Assembly (NCBI GenBank): GCA_015680685.1
Contig: MNCI01001305.1
Span: forward strand, 96,273-160,272
Length of the DNA: 64,000 bases
Source: Gnetum montanum
Lineage: Eukaryota > Streptophyta > Gnetopsida > Gnetales > Gnetaceae
Direction: 5' to 3'
Shown: positions 46,215-59,400 of the stretch, piece after piece
Layout: every line of letters starts with the position of its first letter
Numbering within the stretch: position 1 is the stretch's first letter
Program-made: the position numbers and the translations under genes
The notes under the pieces: generated by a model
Told to the model about the DNA's origin: nothing
Databases searched by the model: none
Seen by the model: the letters and a program-made list of their open reading frames with translations, nothing else

Positions 46215-48150
46215 CTTGCATAATAGAAAAATAGCCATTAAAACACTATGTGACAATAAACAAAATTCAAAATAACACTAAACAAAAAATGACAAGTGTA
46301 ATGTCAATGTTAACATACAAAATTAAACTAAATTCACAAGTTACAACCATGAAAAAAAAATTGACTTAAAAAACTAAGTAAAAACCTAGGTAGCTTATTG
46401 ACATTAATGGTAATCACATAGTTGAATTATGCATAAAAAAAACTAATCTTAGTTTACAATGAAACAGTTGTAGTAAAAACTCTATCAAGGCTAGATAAAA
46501 GTTTTAAAAAGTTTAAATAGCTATTGAAAATCAACATAATCCATGTAAATAACCATTAGAGGTCTTAAGAAAATCTAAAAAAACATAAAATGTAGACCAA
46601 CACTACCAATGCAGGCTGGGAAGCTTACAGGTTCAATAGTTAAAACTACAACTATATAGGGTAGTTCATGCAAACAAAAATTTGATAAAAAATTACTAAT
46701 TTTTTTTTTTGCAAGTATTGGTGGTGTAAATATGCATAATTAAACAAAAAATACATTGTAATGTTACAAAAATATGTGTAGAAAAATTCACATTTTTTCC
46801 TAGAATCACTTTGAAATTTTTCTAAAAACAAAACCCAGTTTGTAGTGAAACAGTTATAGTGAAACATCTAGGAAACTTATGAAATTTTTTTAAAAATTTC
46901 CAAACTTCTGTAGAACCATTCTACACTATCCTAGAAATCCCAAGGAGGTTGGAATGTTAATAAAAAATAGACAATGTAAGTCAACACTATCAATTTTAGT
47001 AGAGTAAAAATAGGTAAAAACCAAAAAATCACTATGCATTGGTCTATAGAAAAAATCATAAAAAATTAACCATAGCTTGAAAAATAGTGATTAAACTTTC
47101 ATTGAAACTATTAATATTATATAATAACACTATTTCCTTAAAAATCAAAAATTCTACATCACATCCTTATTAAACAATTACAAATTTTTGCAACTTTTTA
47201 ATAAAAAAAAGTATTAAAAATGCATAAAATAGCGCCAAAGAAAAATTCAAAGCTTTTGCACAGAGAGGACCTAAAGCTAAAATCACAATGTAAACACATT
47301 AACACAACCTACATGTAATACCCAATGTACATAAAACCAAAATTTTTCCAACATGTAGTCTTAAGCTCTATAAAATGCCTTCATATTGTAGTAAAAACTA
47401 CTAAAAAAAAATCAATGAAGGGTACCTAGAAATCATGCTAGATGAGCCTTCATTAATGGAGGATTTTGGGAGGTGGGAGATGCCTCTAGTAGTAACATCT
47501 ACCTCCTCCAATGCTAGATTCTTGTTGGTTCCTCCTCTCCTCTTTGACATCTTACAAGGTTGGAGTAGAATAATCAGCTTCTATATAATTGCTCTACCTT
47601 GGTGTTGGGAAATGACCAAAAATATGCTAGTTGTGAGTGAAACTACAACCAAAAATGGTTGGAAAGCCTATTTTCCATGCATTTCTTATAAGAACTAAGC
47701 TAGTAAAAATAGTTTAGGTAAAGTTTCGATGTGAAAACCCTTCCTATACTTATGCATTAGTATAGTAACCCTTACACACATAACACCTACTTGACACCCA
47801 GTGAACTTAATGTTTACATATGAAAAGTCATAAATATGATTGGTTTACTTGGTTCTTAATTTTAAATAACCTTTTCACCTTGAATAGACCACATAATATG
47901 CCTTCCAAGTAAACCATAAAAAACCTCAATGCAATGGGATTTCAAACTTTGACCCAAAAATACACTAGGGATTCATGTCCAAGCAAGTATCAAAACCTTG
48001 GAATAGATTGTAGGCACTAACCATGATCACGATGCATCTCCCAACTATCCATCCTTAATCCATTATGGTCAATAAAGCCCCATCCCAAACTAGAAACTTG
48101 AACACTGCCACTAGAGGATTCCAATTGCTAAAAATGGCCAAAAACACCTA
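46215..48150. other. AT-rich non-coding stretch of D
   Basis: A-rich and T-rich sequence with no supported gene. By position it corresponds to the first intron, promoter and upstream part of the antisense gene, but I could not align a promoter. The open frames at 46652-46867 and 47435-47698 show no known motif. Confidence 0.4.
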
Positions 48151-49620
48151 GAACAAATCATTCTAAATATTTATACATTGGCTACATACAAAGATACACT
48201 AGCTAGCATATTTATATGGGGAATGGTAATGACCTACACTAACAATGTCTCCAAGTGATCTCCAAATTTCGAAGACTAAACTCCAAACCCTAACCTGAGT
48301 CTTCAGTAGCTTCAAAACCATGAAAACCTTATCAAAAGGTGTCTAAACCCAAGTATCCTTCACAAGTATGCTAGTGTAAGCATTAAATATGTTAACCAAT
48401 GTATTTTTAGATAGATGAAATACAATATAAACCAATAAGACCTCAAAAGGCCTCCAAAATTACAAACCCTTGCCTTGACACCTACTCAAAACCTCCGGTG
48501 ACTTTGAAATCCCAAATGACCAGTCAAAAATAGGGCAAAATTGATCAAACCCTCAAAGATATTCTAGGATGAGCACTAAATACATTGGCTAGCATATAAA
48601 TTTTAGAAAAATTGAAGAACAAGCCAACAAGCGATCAAAATAGCCTCCAAATGCCTCACTCTAATCCCATAATCCATCCAAGGCCTTTGATACCCATCGA
48701 ACCTTAAAATTGAGCCAAGAAATGGTCAAAATAAATCAAATTCTTCATTTGTACACTAGCTCTAGTACTAAATATGTTGGCCAATGTATTTTGGAGAAGA
48801 AATGAACAAACAAAGTTTCCAGTGACCTCCTAAATCACCAATCTTGATCCTAAACCCTGGTGGTAGACACCAATGATCCCATAAGCCAAAAACCTAAGTT
48901 GATTAATCACGTAGACTACCCAAAAGTCAAGATTCCACAAAAGATATGTTGGCATCAATACTAAATATGCTAGCTAGCATAATTTTAATTTTGGTGGTAG
49001 TTTTAACAACCTTAGACTTCAAATTACGTAAAATTTGATTGGAAAAGCTTGGAACCTTAGGGCCTAAAGCTAGTTACAACTTAACCTTAGTTTGGGCATG
49101 AAAAATTCAAGTTTCATCATTTGCATGTTAAGGCTAGGGGAAAATACACTAGCCAACATATTTTTCAGTAGGAGGTCTTCAAACTACACTTTTGTTAACC
49201 TATTTTGGCCTTAAAATGACCATTTTGCAACCCTAAGACCCATGTGTTACCCTAGGAGGATGCTGAAGCCAAAATTCCAAGTTTGAAGAACCATGGAATA
49301 ATTTATTTTTTCTAAGAAGATATGCTGGCATAATCATCAAATATGCTAGCAAGAATATTTTCAAGCTCTTAGCAGCATCCAAGAACTAAAGAGGGTCAAA
49401 TCAACATAAAAAATGACTTATCCTTTCTCACAGTTCATTACACTAACATTTCAAGGCATCAAAACTCAAAAACTGGCCCAAACAAGCATCAGAAATCAAG
49501 TTTCATTAAAATATATGCTAGAGCCTATAATAAATACACTAGCTAGAATATTTTTTCTTTTTTTTCTGCCTCTAAACAAGCTCAAAATGACCTCCCCAAG
49601 TGGTCAAACTCCTCCATCAA
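48150..49620. repeat. 193-bp tandem array in D
   Basis: Eight units marked by AAATAYRYTRGCYARCATA at 48194, 48387, 48580, 48772, 48965, 49144, 49341 and 49534; steps 193, 193, 192, 193, 179, 197 and 193. A second mark (cctccaaa) is near 48264, 48450, 48641 and 48823, keeping the same phase. Units have diverged strongly elsewhere. One decayed joint-type repeat (aaggcctaaaattgg) follows at about 49648. Confidence 0.88.
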
Positions 49621-49649
49621 TGTTGGAGCCTTCCATTACAGCCTACTAA

Positions 49650-50180
49650 GGCCTAAAATTGGAAAAATGTAACCCTAATTAACCAAGATTAACCATGTTT
49701 TGCCATATGTTACCTACAATTCCTGGTTTGGCCTTATTTCACTATGTTTTGACTTGACATGACCTTGTTTCACATTATTGTTTATCATTTCCATATCTTT
49801 TGGTGTCATTTGGCTTCATTTTCATCATTTTTGCATTATTTGGCTCTATTCCACCATATGTTTCCATCATATGGCATTGTTCGGTCCTTAGTTGACTTGA
49901 TTTTACATCATTTTATGTCATTTGACATCCGTAGGCCTTGTTTGACCTTACTTGACATCATTTGATGGGTTTCAACCATCGTTTAGCCTTCATTTTGCTT
50001 CATTTCACATTATTTCGCCTTTGTTTCACCTTATTTACATTAACTAACCTCTTGTAACCTTTGTTGACCATGTTTGAACCTTTTTAGGCCTTTGATTTAA
50101 TGTACTTTGGCTCATCTATGCATTATTACTAAAGTATCTTACAGTACTTTGATATTATTTAATCTTTTTATCACACAGGT
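49650..50180 (+). repeat. T-rich pseudo-repeats before pol of D
   Basis: Irregular repetition of words such as ttgacatgaccttgtttcac, catttcacattatttcgcc and tttgacatca. No clean period. It occupies the place where C has its 56-bp array. Confidence 0.45.
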
Positions 50181-50186
50181 GTTAAT

Positions 50187-53100
50187 GTGCTTATGCTTGA
50201 TATGCAAGATTGGAGTATGGACACCTGGAAACAATTTAGTTTGCCTCTGAGCTTAAGTGGATGTCATGGTAATTCTGAATGATTCATTAACCTTAATTAC
50301 TTAGATCTTAAGCCTAAGAGCCCAGTTGACCACATAGCCTCTATAGAAAACCCCCATAAATGGCCTGAACACCTAATTAAAACATTTGACCTTGAGGCTA
50401 GTGACATTACTAAAGACTCTCTAGCTGAGCTTCCAATCACAACACATAGTGGTAAGGAGAAAACACTAAAATTAAATTTTTCACTTAAACCTTAGTAGGC
50501 TCAATACATCACCAAGATCCTTCAAGATAACATTAAGGCCTTCACTTGGTCATATGAAGATATGTTAGGTCTCGATCCATGCCTAGTGCAACACAACATT
50601 ATACTTGATCCTAGTATTAAGCTAGTTAAGTAAAAGGTTCACAAAATTAGACCAAATCTAGCCTTGGTAGTTGGGGATTTGAGCTATCAATTACATAGAT
50701 TGGGTGTCCAACATAGTAATAGCCCCTAAGAAAAATGTATGTATTTGTATTAATTTCCAAGACATAAATAAGGAAACTATTAAAGACAATTTTTCTTTGC
50801 CTAGTATTGACCAACTCATCAGTACTACTGATGCATATGCCTTGTTATCCTTAATGGATGGGTTCTTGGGATCCAACCAATTTAGGATTAACCTAGAGTA
50901 TCAACTTTATACGACCTTCATGATCCCTTTTAAAATATTTTGTTACACCATGATGTCATTAGGTTTAAAGCATACAAGCATAACCTATCAATAAGCCATG
51001 ACATGCATATTTAATGATTACATGCTATGGTTACTCAATGATTATGTGGATGACATAGCAGTCAAATTCAAAATGGCCAATGACCATGCACATGACATTA
51101 ATCTAGTGCTTAAACAATGCCTCAAATATGAGCTTAGGTTCAATCCTAAGAAGTGTGTCATTGACATCAAACTAATAAGATGCTTAGATTTGTAGTGTCT
51201 AAAGCAAGGATACATGCCAATCTTGATAAGTTTAAGGCCATAACCAACTTGGTAGCATCTACTAACTTTAAGGAGCTTTAAGAACTACAAGGTAGATTGC
51301 AATTTGTTCATACATTCATCTCAAGGCTTACAAATAAGCTATAATCCATGAAACACTTACTTAAGAAAGAAGTTTTCTATGGGTGGACTACCCAATGCCA
51401 ACAAGCCTTTAATAGCATTAAGCAAGAGTTAGCCCAACTACCCATGATGTATTTTCCACAAAAGAATAAACCTTTTTACATCTACCTTGAAATTTATGAC
51501 ATGTCCATAGCCTCTCCACTTTGTCAAAAATGAGATGATGGAGTAGAGCTATCGATATCCTACCTAAGCCATGCATTAATAGCCTATGAAAGATAATACA
51601 CTAATGTTGAGAAGTATTGTCTAGCCCTGGTCTTCTCATTAAAGAAGTAGAGATACTACCTCTGTAGGGGTCAGGTTAATGTCATATGCAAGGATAACAT
51701 ATTAAGAGCCATAATGATTAATATTTATGAAAGTAGATGAATAGCATGTTGGAAATCCATAATAGCTAAGTTTGACCTATATTACATATCCCAAACCTCA
51801 ACCAAAGGACAAGTTATAGCTACACAACTCACAGTTTTCCCAATGGAAGACCATGTAGCCATTGAACCTGAATTCCCTGATGAGCATGTTAACATGGTTA
51901 GTGAGGTACCTGAGGGCTATGAGGCCATTATGCACTTTAACAAAGCTTCAACTACCCATGGAGCAAGTGTTTCTATCATCTTAACATCATCTTCTAGTGT
52001 AATCCAACCTTTCACCTACCATTTTTGATTTCCATGTACCAATAATGTGGTGAAGTATGAAGGATTACACAGATGAATGATGGTATCCTATGACCAAGGA
52101 ATTAAATGCCTAATGATGAAAGGTGATTCAAAACTTGTAGGTAATGAAGTAACTTAGGTTTATGCATGTAAAGCCAAACATTTGCAACCTTATTGTGACC
52201 TAACTAAGAAACTAATGCAACAATTTATAGACATTGGTATTAAACATATGCCAAGTGTTTAAACATATACCCTGAATGGAGAATACCATAGCTAATGTCA
52301 TTGCAACCTTAGCCCTATGTGTGATGCCAAATCTATTTAGCAAGTTAACTTCATTGACTATGAATGGTGTTATTCCCATAATGCAGAACACTGAAGGCAT
52401 CTCTATAGTCACTGTTAATACTTCTTCTCAAAAAGAGTGGTATGAAAATATCAAGTTTTACGTAATGCATGGTGAATCTCTATAGAACCCGAATGCTTCT
52501 AAAAAGAAAGTTGGATGTAAAATATTTAAGAAATATGTCATTGTAGGTGATGACATACTATGCTGAAGGTCCTACGATGGCATATTGTTAGTGTGCTTAG
52601 GTAAAAATGAAGCCCACACAGTCCTTGAGCAAGTTCATGAAGGTGTATGTGAAGGACATATAGGACCTAGAGCTATGGCTACAAAGATTAGAAGGTTAGG
52701 ATATTATTATCCCTATATCAAAAGTGACTACTTGTAAAAGGAAAAAATTATGATACTTATCAATAGCAAGGAAACTTAATACATGTGCCTCTAATTGAGC
52801 TACACACTACTTAGATAACTTGGCCATTTTAAAGGTGGGAACTTGACATCATTTGACCTATAATGCCTATATCTTTTGCACAACATATCTTTATCATCAT
52901 TGCAACTGAAAACTATAGAAATCCCGTTCAAGTTATTTCTCTAAGGAAGACAACATCTCAATAAGTTAGTAAATTCATACTTGATAACATAGTAGCCTGT
53001 TTTGGCATACATTTAATCATAGCCATGGAAAATGGATTGTAGTTTAGTAGTCAAAAAGTGCAAGTCTTTTGTCAAGAACTAAGCATGAAGTATTTCTTTT

Positions 53101-53678
53101 CTTTACCTTATTATCCTTAAGATGATGAACAAGTTGAAGCTAGCAATAAAGTTATCATAAACTTTCTCAAAAAGATGCTCAACAATAGTAGATGCAAATG
53201 GCATGAGTGGTGTGTCCATGTGCTTTGGGCCTATAGAACTACCTTTTGAACTACAACTAGTGTCATCCGGTATAGCCTAGTTTATGGATCTAAAGCTAGT
53301 TTTCCTTTAGAATTCTAGGTTCCATCACTGAGAGTGGCTCTATCTAACTTCATCAATGATAAGTAGAATAAGGAGTTGTGTACCATCGACCTTGATTCAG
53401 TGGAACAGAAAAAAATACAAATGCTTGCTCACATTGAATGCTACCAAGAGAGGCAAAAGTAGCAACATTATCATGACCTAAACAAGTGAAAGATCAAGGA
53501 AGGAGACTTGGTCATTAAGGCTATTTGAGAACATCCAGACAAGTTCTTAGCCAATTCGGAGGGGTCTTCATTGGTTACTAAATCCTATGATAATGGAACT
53601 TTTAGATTGATAGATATAGATGGAAATGAATTGGCCAATCTAGTCAACCATTCCTATCTCAAGCATTATTACATCTAA
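50187..53678 (+). pseudogene. pol: Tat pol of element D: RT, RNase H, second RNase H, integrase
   Basis: Leader with KAFTWSYEDMLGLDPC (50530-50580). RT has APKK, DNFSLPSIDQLIS, LMDGFLGSNQF and intact YVDD (about 51047). RNase H (51300-51800) has decayed YTNVEKYCLALVF. Second RNase H: CTNNVVKYEG (about 52040), where the expected Glu is Lys. Integrase remnants run to NHSYLKHYYI and a stop at 53676-53678. Many TAG stops and several frameshifts. Clearly older than the pol of C. Confidence 0.83.
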
Positions 53679-53737
53679 TGTGATTTTCTTTATAGGTACA
53701 AATCAACAATTGAAATTAGTGATCTTTACAACTTACA

Positions 53738-53742
53738 ATAAA
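53738..53742. other. Target site duplication of element G (left)
   Basis: ATAAA before the LTR; the right copy at 63740-63744 is ATAAG (one difference). Confidence 0.65.
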
Positions 53743-56465
53743 TGTAACACCCCACCTTAGCTTAAGGTAGGATGATGCCTAGGATCAAGTAACCTTAGCA
53801 TGAAAGCATGATAACTATAACCAATAATGTGCAGAATACATGATAATAAGAAAACTTAAATAGTACAAAACTTTCCCACCATACCAAAAACTAAACATAC
53901 ATATCATGTTACCAAAATGCATGTCTCTACATAAAGTAAACTATACACTACTATGCAAAAATACAAAAACATATAAACCTCATCATCGTATATAGAAGAA
54001 TATAGCGAGTTTCATATGAGGGTATCTAATCCACACTACTATACATGAAAATATACATCAGCCAAGCATAGAAGATTTTCCCCTCCTCTACCCTTCCTCT
54101 CCATGCTCATCTAGGCTCCTACACCCTTCACATGTAATTAAATAAAGTCAGTACACAATTGAGTGAGAATTATTTACACTTCCCATGCTAGATGGTTGAC
54201 AAGTACTATACTAGAGGAGAGAAGTGGGATACAAGGCAACCTGAAACACTATTAATCTCATGCATGCTCAAAATAACATACATTGTATCACCCATAAAGC
54301 TAACATAATATCATAGAAGCATAGACAAAGCCATGGTCTAACATCATCTATCATGCCCATGCCATCATACCCATGATATACCATATATAGTCCTTGATCC
54401 ACACAATCATAATCCAAATAGAACACCTATTCTCAACAATATGACTCATAAACCAATACTATCATAGACATATCCCACATGGTTGCTAGCATATCTACAC
54501 CCAATGAAGCATGTGAAATGTTTTCATGAGCACTCATAACAACCACTGCCTATAGGTCTTTTATTAGTCTTTTATTTATCCAATTGATGCTAGGGTCCAT
54601 TAACATGTGACTCGCAACCACTAGCCTTCTAGAGGATTGGTGATAGGGAAGAACACACCTATGCCACAAACTAGTTGTGGGGACAAACACACCTATGCTC
54701 TCCCACTCTCAGGATGAGGCCAAAGATAGGAGCCTCACCAATGCATCACAGTGGAGGTCAATCAAATACTACCTCTAGGATGCCTCATCACTAATTGGTC
54801 CACACCCTCATGCTAGCACCACTCGCCAACGACCATCACAAGCATCGTTGCGAAAACATATACATAATATGACTAACTTAAGCCAACACATACCCAAACA
54901 TAACTACACAAATCCACCCCTAACAGTCATTTCATGAAAATAATACCACAATGCAATAGAACAACATGAAGACCTTAATATGACAAAAAGATACCATATT
55001 TCTCAAAAGACATGTACTTCCATATAAATGACCACTATAATGACTTTTAAAATGATGTCTTCCCAAAGAAAAAACTAATTCCATGATTATAAAGTTCTTT
55101 CCAAAATAATCCCAATAATACTAATTTTACCTAAATCGGACTTCTAGAGGCAAAGTTATGCATGTTCAAAGTTTGAGTAATAAAATAACATTTAAATAAT
55201 ATTTGGAACACCCAAGAATTCTCACACCCCAATAGGCCCCACAAATAACATATTTGAATCATACAAGTCTCATCAACATCAAATATCATATTTTATAAGT
55301 CCACATCATCCCATACCTTGCATATACATTAATCCACAATCTGTAACCAAAATTAAACAATTTTGGGAAAAGAGACAAAATAACATTTCCAAGCTCAATC
55401 CCAAAGCTACTCACCCCACATACCCACATTGCATAATCATATACACTAATCTATACAAGGAAAAGGTAAAGACAACCCACCAAGTAAAATTATTAGGGTA
55501 GAAAGAGCAAAACAAGGAGAAAATCCTCAAAAATCTAGCAGGACTCAATTTTTCTCTTAACAAATTTTTCACCCACATAGATATGTTCGTAGCAATCCCA
55601 AATCCAAGTTTAGAGTAAGAAAAAAGCATCTACAAGGCTCAAAATTTAGAAAAAGAAGAAAGTAGGAGGAAAAATAGTAAAAAAAAAAAAGACTTGTGTG
55701 TTTCTATATCTGAAATAGTGAAATAGCGAAAAACAAACAAACACCAAACCATGGTAGTATAGAAAGGTAGTGGTTAAAGTAAGAGAGAAAAATACAAGTT
55801 TTAGGCCATGTTACTTGTGGCGGAAGTAGAAAAAAATAGTAATCACCATTGGCGGTGAAAATAATAAAGAAAAGAAATGACACATAATACACATAAAGAA
55901 AACCAATGATGTGCTCCTCACATTGTGTGAGTTAATTTTTCTTTTTCTTATTTTTTATTTTCATTTAAATTATTTATTACTTTTTTAAAATTTATTTTCA
56001 TTTTTCTTCTTCGCAACTAATACCATAAACTTTAATCATGTGTAACAGACACATCGAGACTCCAAATCAAAATTCATTTGAACCTACGAGATCCATATCA
56101 TATGCTCTACGCATTCACATCCCAAAACCACACTTGAGCATCACACAACATAGGGCTATAGTACAAATGCCTACATACCAAAATCACACATAAAGCATAA
56201 AACATACTAGATCGGTGCTCTTGTACCCCAATCCCACATTCCACACCCCTACCAACAACCTCACCTGTCTAACACATCACACAAGGCTAGTCTACATAAT
56301 CATGTTAGTTAAGCATGCAAATACATCATAATCATAACAAAAAAATGAAGTCTCATAACATATAAAATACATTAACTCATTCCTAAAAACCCACTAGGAC
56401 TCCACATGTAATGTCTAAATCATATGCATATGACCATACCTACTAGCTCTGGGTGGGGTGTAACA
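53743..56465 (-). repeat. 3' LTR of G
   Basis: 2723 bases with ends TGTAACACCCCACC and GGTGGGGTGTAACA, perfect inverted repeats of 14 bases. Aligns over its full length with 61012-63739. Open frames inside (55411-55629, 55704-55892) are not genes. Confidence 0.93.
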
Positions 56466-56485
56466 CTCTCCCCTCTTTAAGAATC
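56466..56485 (-). promoter_or_regulatory. Polypurine tract of G
   Basis: The minus strand reads TTAAAGAGGGGAGAG directly before the 3' LTR. Typical plus-strand primer site. Confidence 0.85.
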
Positions 56486-56491
56486 TTCCTC

Positions 56492-59400
56492 TTAGAAGAT
56501 CTTAGGATGAGCTACATGCATCTCAGTCTCCACCTCCCAAGTAGCCTTCGAAGCTCCATGCCTACTCCATAAAATTTTGACCATAGAAACAACTTACTAC
56601 ATAGATGTCGCAACATACGATCAATAATTTCTACTAGTTTCTCAACATAACTAACATCAAACTACAGTTGTATTCCTAAATGGCTAATCACATGTTGTTC
56701 ATCGAGCACATAACAGTGTAGCATAGATACATGAAAGAAATCATGGACATGTGCTAAATGAGGAGGTAATTCCATCCAATAGTCCACTTTCCCAGTTCAT
56801 TGTAACACCTAAAATGGACTAATAAATCTAGGAGCCAATTTCCCTTTTTTGAAAAATTGAGTAAGGCCTTTAAAGAAGAAATATGATTAAATACATGATC
56901 TCAAACTATAAACTCTAGTAGCATTCAATGTGAATTAGCATATGCTACCTACCTATCCTATGCAACTTCCAATCTATCTCAAATCTCCTGAATCTACTCT
57001 GTAGTCTACCTCACCAAATCAGTGCTCACTTGTTCACGATCTTCTATGATATCCCAGCATAAAGGTGTTCTATATGGCCTACCATATAAAATCTCATATG
57101 GTGCTACTTGCAAACTCTCCTAGTAACTATTATTAATGGTAGCAACCAATCCCAACCTTCTCTATACTACAATGCATAGGCTCTTAATATGTCTTCTAGA
57201 ATTTGATTTACCCATTTAGTTTGACCATTAATTTGTGGATGATATGCTAAATTGATATTTATCTGTGTACCCATATCCTTCTAAAATGCCTGCCAAAAAT
57301 GTGACATGAATTACGCATCTCTATTACTAATAATCTATTGTGGCACATCATGCAACCACACTATCTCTACAAGAAAGAGATGTAGAGTTTCCATTGTACT
57401 TATTGAGGATTGTATGGCAAGGAAATGGGTAGACTTTGTCAACAAATCAACAACTACTAAGATATCATCATGACCACTACAATCTTGTCGAAGACCAACA
57501 ATGAAATCCATACCAATAGCATCCCATTTCCATTGAGGAATATCATGGAAATGCAAATATCCCCCAGGTCTCTAATGCTCTATCTTCACTTGTTGGCAAA
57601 TTAAACAACAACATACATACTCTCCTACATTCCTCTTCATACTAGGCCACCAATACATTCTTCATAAGCTCTAGTACATTTTCTAACTACCTAGATGCAT
57701 TTGGTATCTACTCATGTGGGCCTTATTCATCAACTAAAGCTAGGGAGCTTCTAGAACACATACTTGACCATCCCTTTGTAATACTCCATGACTATCCACA
57801 AAGAACAATCCATTAGAGCTAAGTTGTTGCCTCAATGCCTGACACCAAGGATCATGTTGTTGTTGCTCTTGTATCTGCTCTTGCAAGTCCAATTGGATTG
57901 TTAAGTTATTGAGCTTACTCACCATCCTACTCAATGCATCTGCTACTTTGTTAGTCTTGTTGGGCCAATATTTAATAGTGAAATCAAAATCAATAAGCAA
58001 CTTCACCCATCTATGTTGTCCTAGGTTTAACTGTGGATGACTCATGAGATATTGAAGGCTCTTATGGTTAGTCCAAATAGTAACCTACTCTACATATAGA
58101 TAATGCTACCAAATCTTCAATGCAAAGATCACAACACCCAATTCTAGATCATGCATGGGACATCTCATTTCATGTGGCCTCAATTGATAGGATCCAAAAG
58201 CCACAACTTGTCCATCCTGCATCAAGACAAAACCAAATCCATCCCTTGAGGCATCATTACTAACATCATATGGATGTCCTAGTGTAGGAGATATTATCAG
58301 GAGCAGTCACCAATATATGCTTCAACTCCTCAAATGTAGCCTGACAAGTTGGGCCCCAAGTAAAGATAGCCTCCTCCCTCAACAATTAAGTCAAAGGAGA
58401 TGCTATGCGAGAGAAATGTTCTACAAACCTTTGATAATATCTTGCTAACTCCAAGAATCTTTGTACCTCCACTATTGAGTGTGGCATAGGCCAATCATGA
58501 AAAAATGCAATCTTTGCATGATCCACAAAGATACTAGCTCCTAACACCACATGTCCTAAGAACTAAATCTCTTATTGTCAAAATGAATACTTGGACAGCT
58601 GAGCATACAGTTGGTACTCCCTCAAAGTATGTAAAATCATCAATAAGTGCTCTACATGCAATTTCTCATTAGGAGAATATATTAAGATATCATCGATGGA
58701 CACAATCACAAACTAATCTAGGAATGGACACATCACACTATTCATGAGGTGCATGAAAATTTTTGATGCATTTGTCAATTCAAAAGGTAGCACCAAAAAC
58801 TCAAAGTGGTCATACGATGTTTTGAATGTTATCTTTGATACATCCTGCTCACGAACCCACACTTGATGATACCTAAACTTGAGATCAATCTTTGAGAATA
58901 TAGGAGCTCCTCGAAGTTGATCCAACAAGTCATCAATGCATGGCAAAGGATATCTATTTTTCATAGTCACTTGGTTCAATCACTTGTAATCTATGCATAA
59001 CCACAAATACCCTTCCTTCTTTTTAACAAATAGCACCTATGCACCCCACGATGATACACTGGGGTGAATAAGGCCTTTATCCAACAATTCCTATAGCTAA
59101 ATCTTTCGCTCTACTAGCTCTATGGAATACATCCTATGTGGAGCCTTGGAAATAAGCTCTATACCAAGTTTAAGTTTTATCTCAAACTAAATCTCTCGCC
59201 TAGGTGGCAAACTCAGTAATTTGGACTAGAATACATCAGGAAATTCATTAACCATAGGAATTTGATCTATCTCCACCATGGTTGTTCTATAGATTGTAGC
59301 CACAAAGCATGCATACCCTTTTCGAAGCATCCTATGGTACATCCAAGAGGAGACTAAATCCAAGTGCATAGTCCTTGAATGAGTTTGTACCTCAATCAAA

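Larger units (their letters stand above)
44390..53678 (+). mobile_element. Tat-lineage retrotransposon D, truncated
   Basis: Holds the 5' part of the antisense gene (copy 3, minus strand), a long AT-rich stretch, a 193-bp tandem array and a complete but decayed pol. LTRs, gag and protease are not attached: the left side meets element H, and the right side is invaded by element G at 53743. Its text is more AT-rich and more decayed than A and C. Confidence 0.72.

Noticed and set aside
54000-56000. Short open frames in the LTRs of G, some hydrophobic and membrane-like
   Set aside because: They lie in LTRs; the equivalent frames in the other LTR are shifted or broken. No motif.
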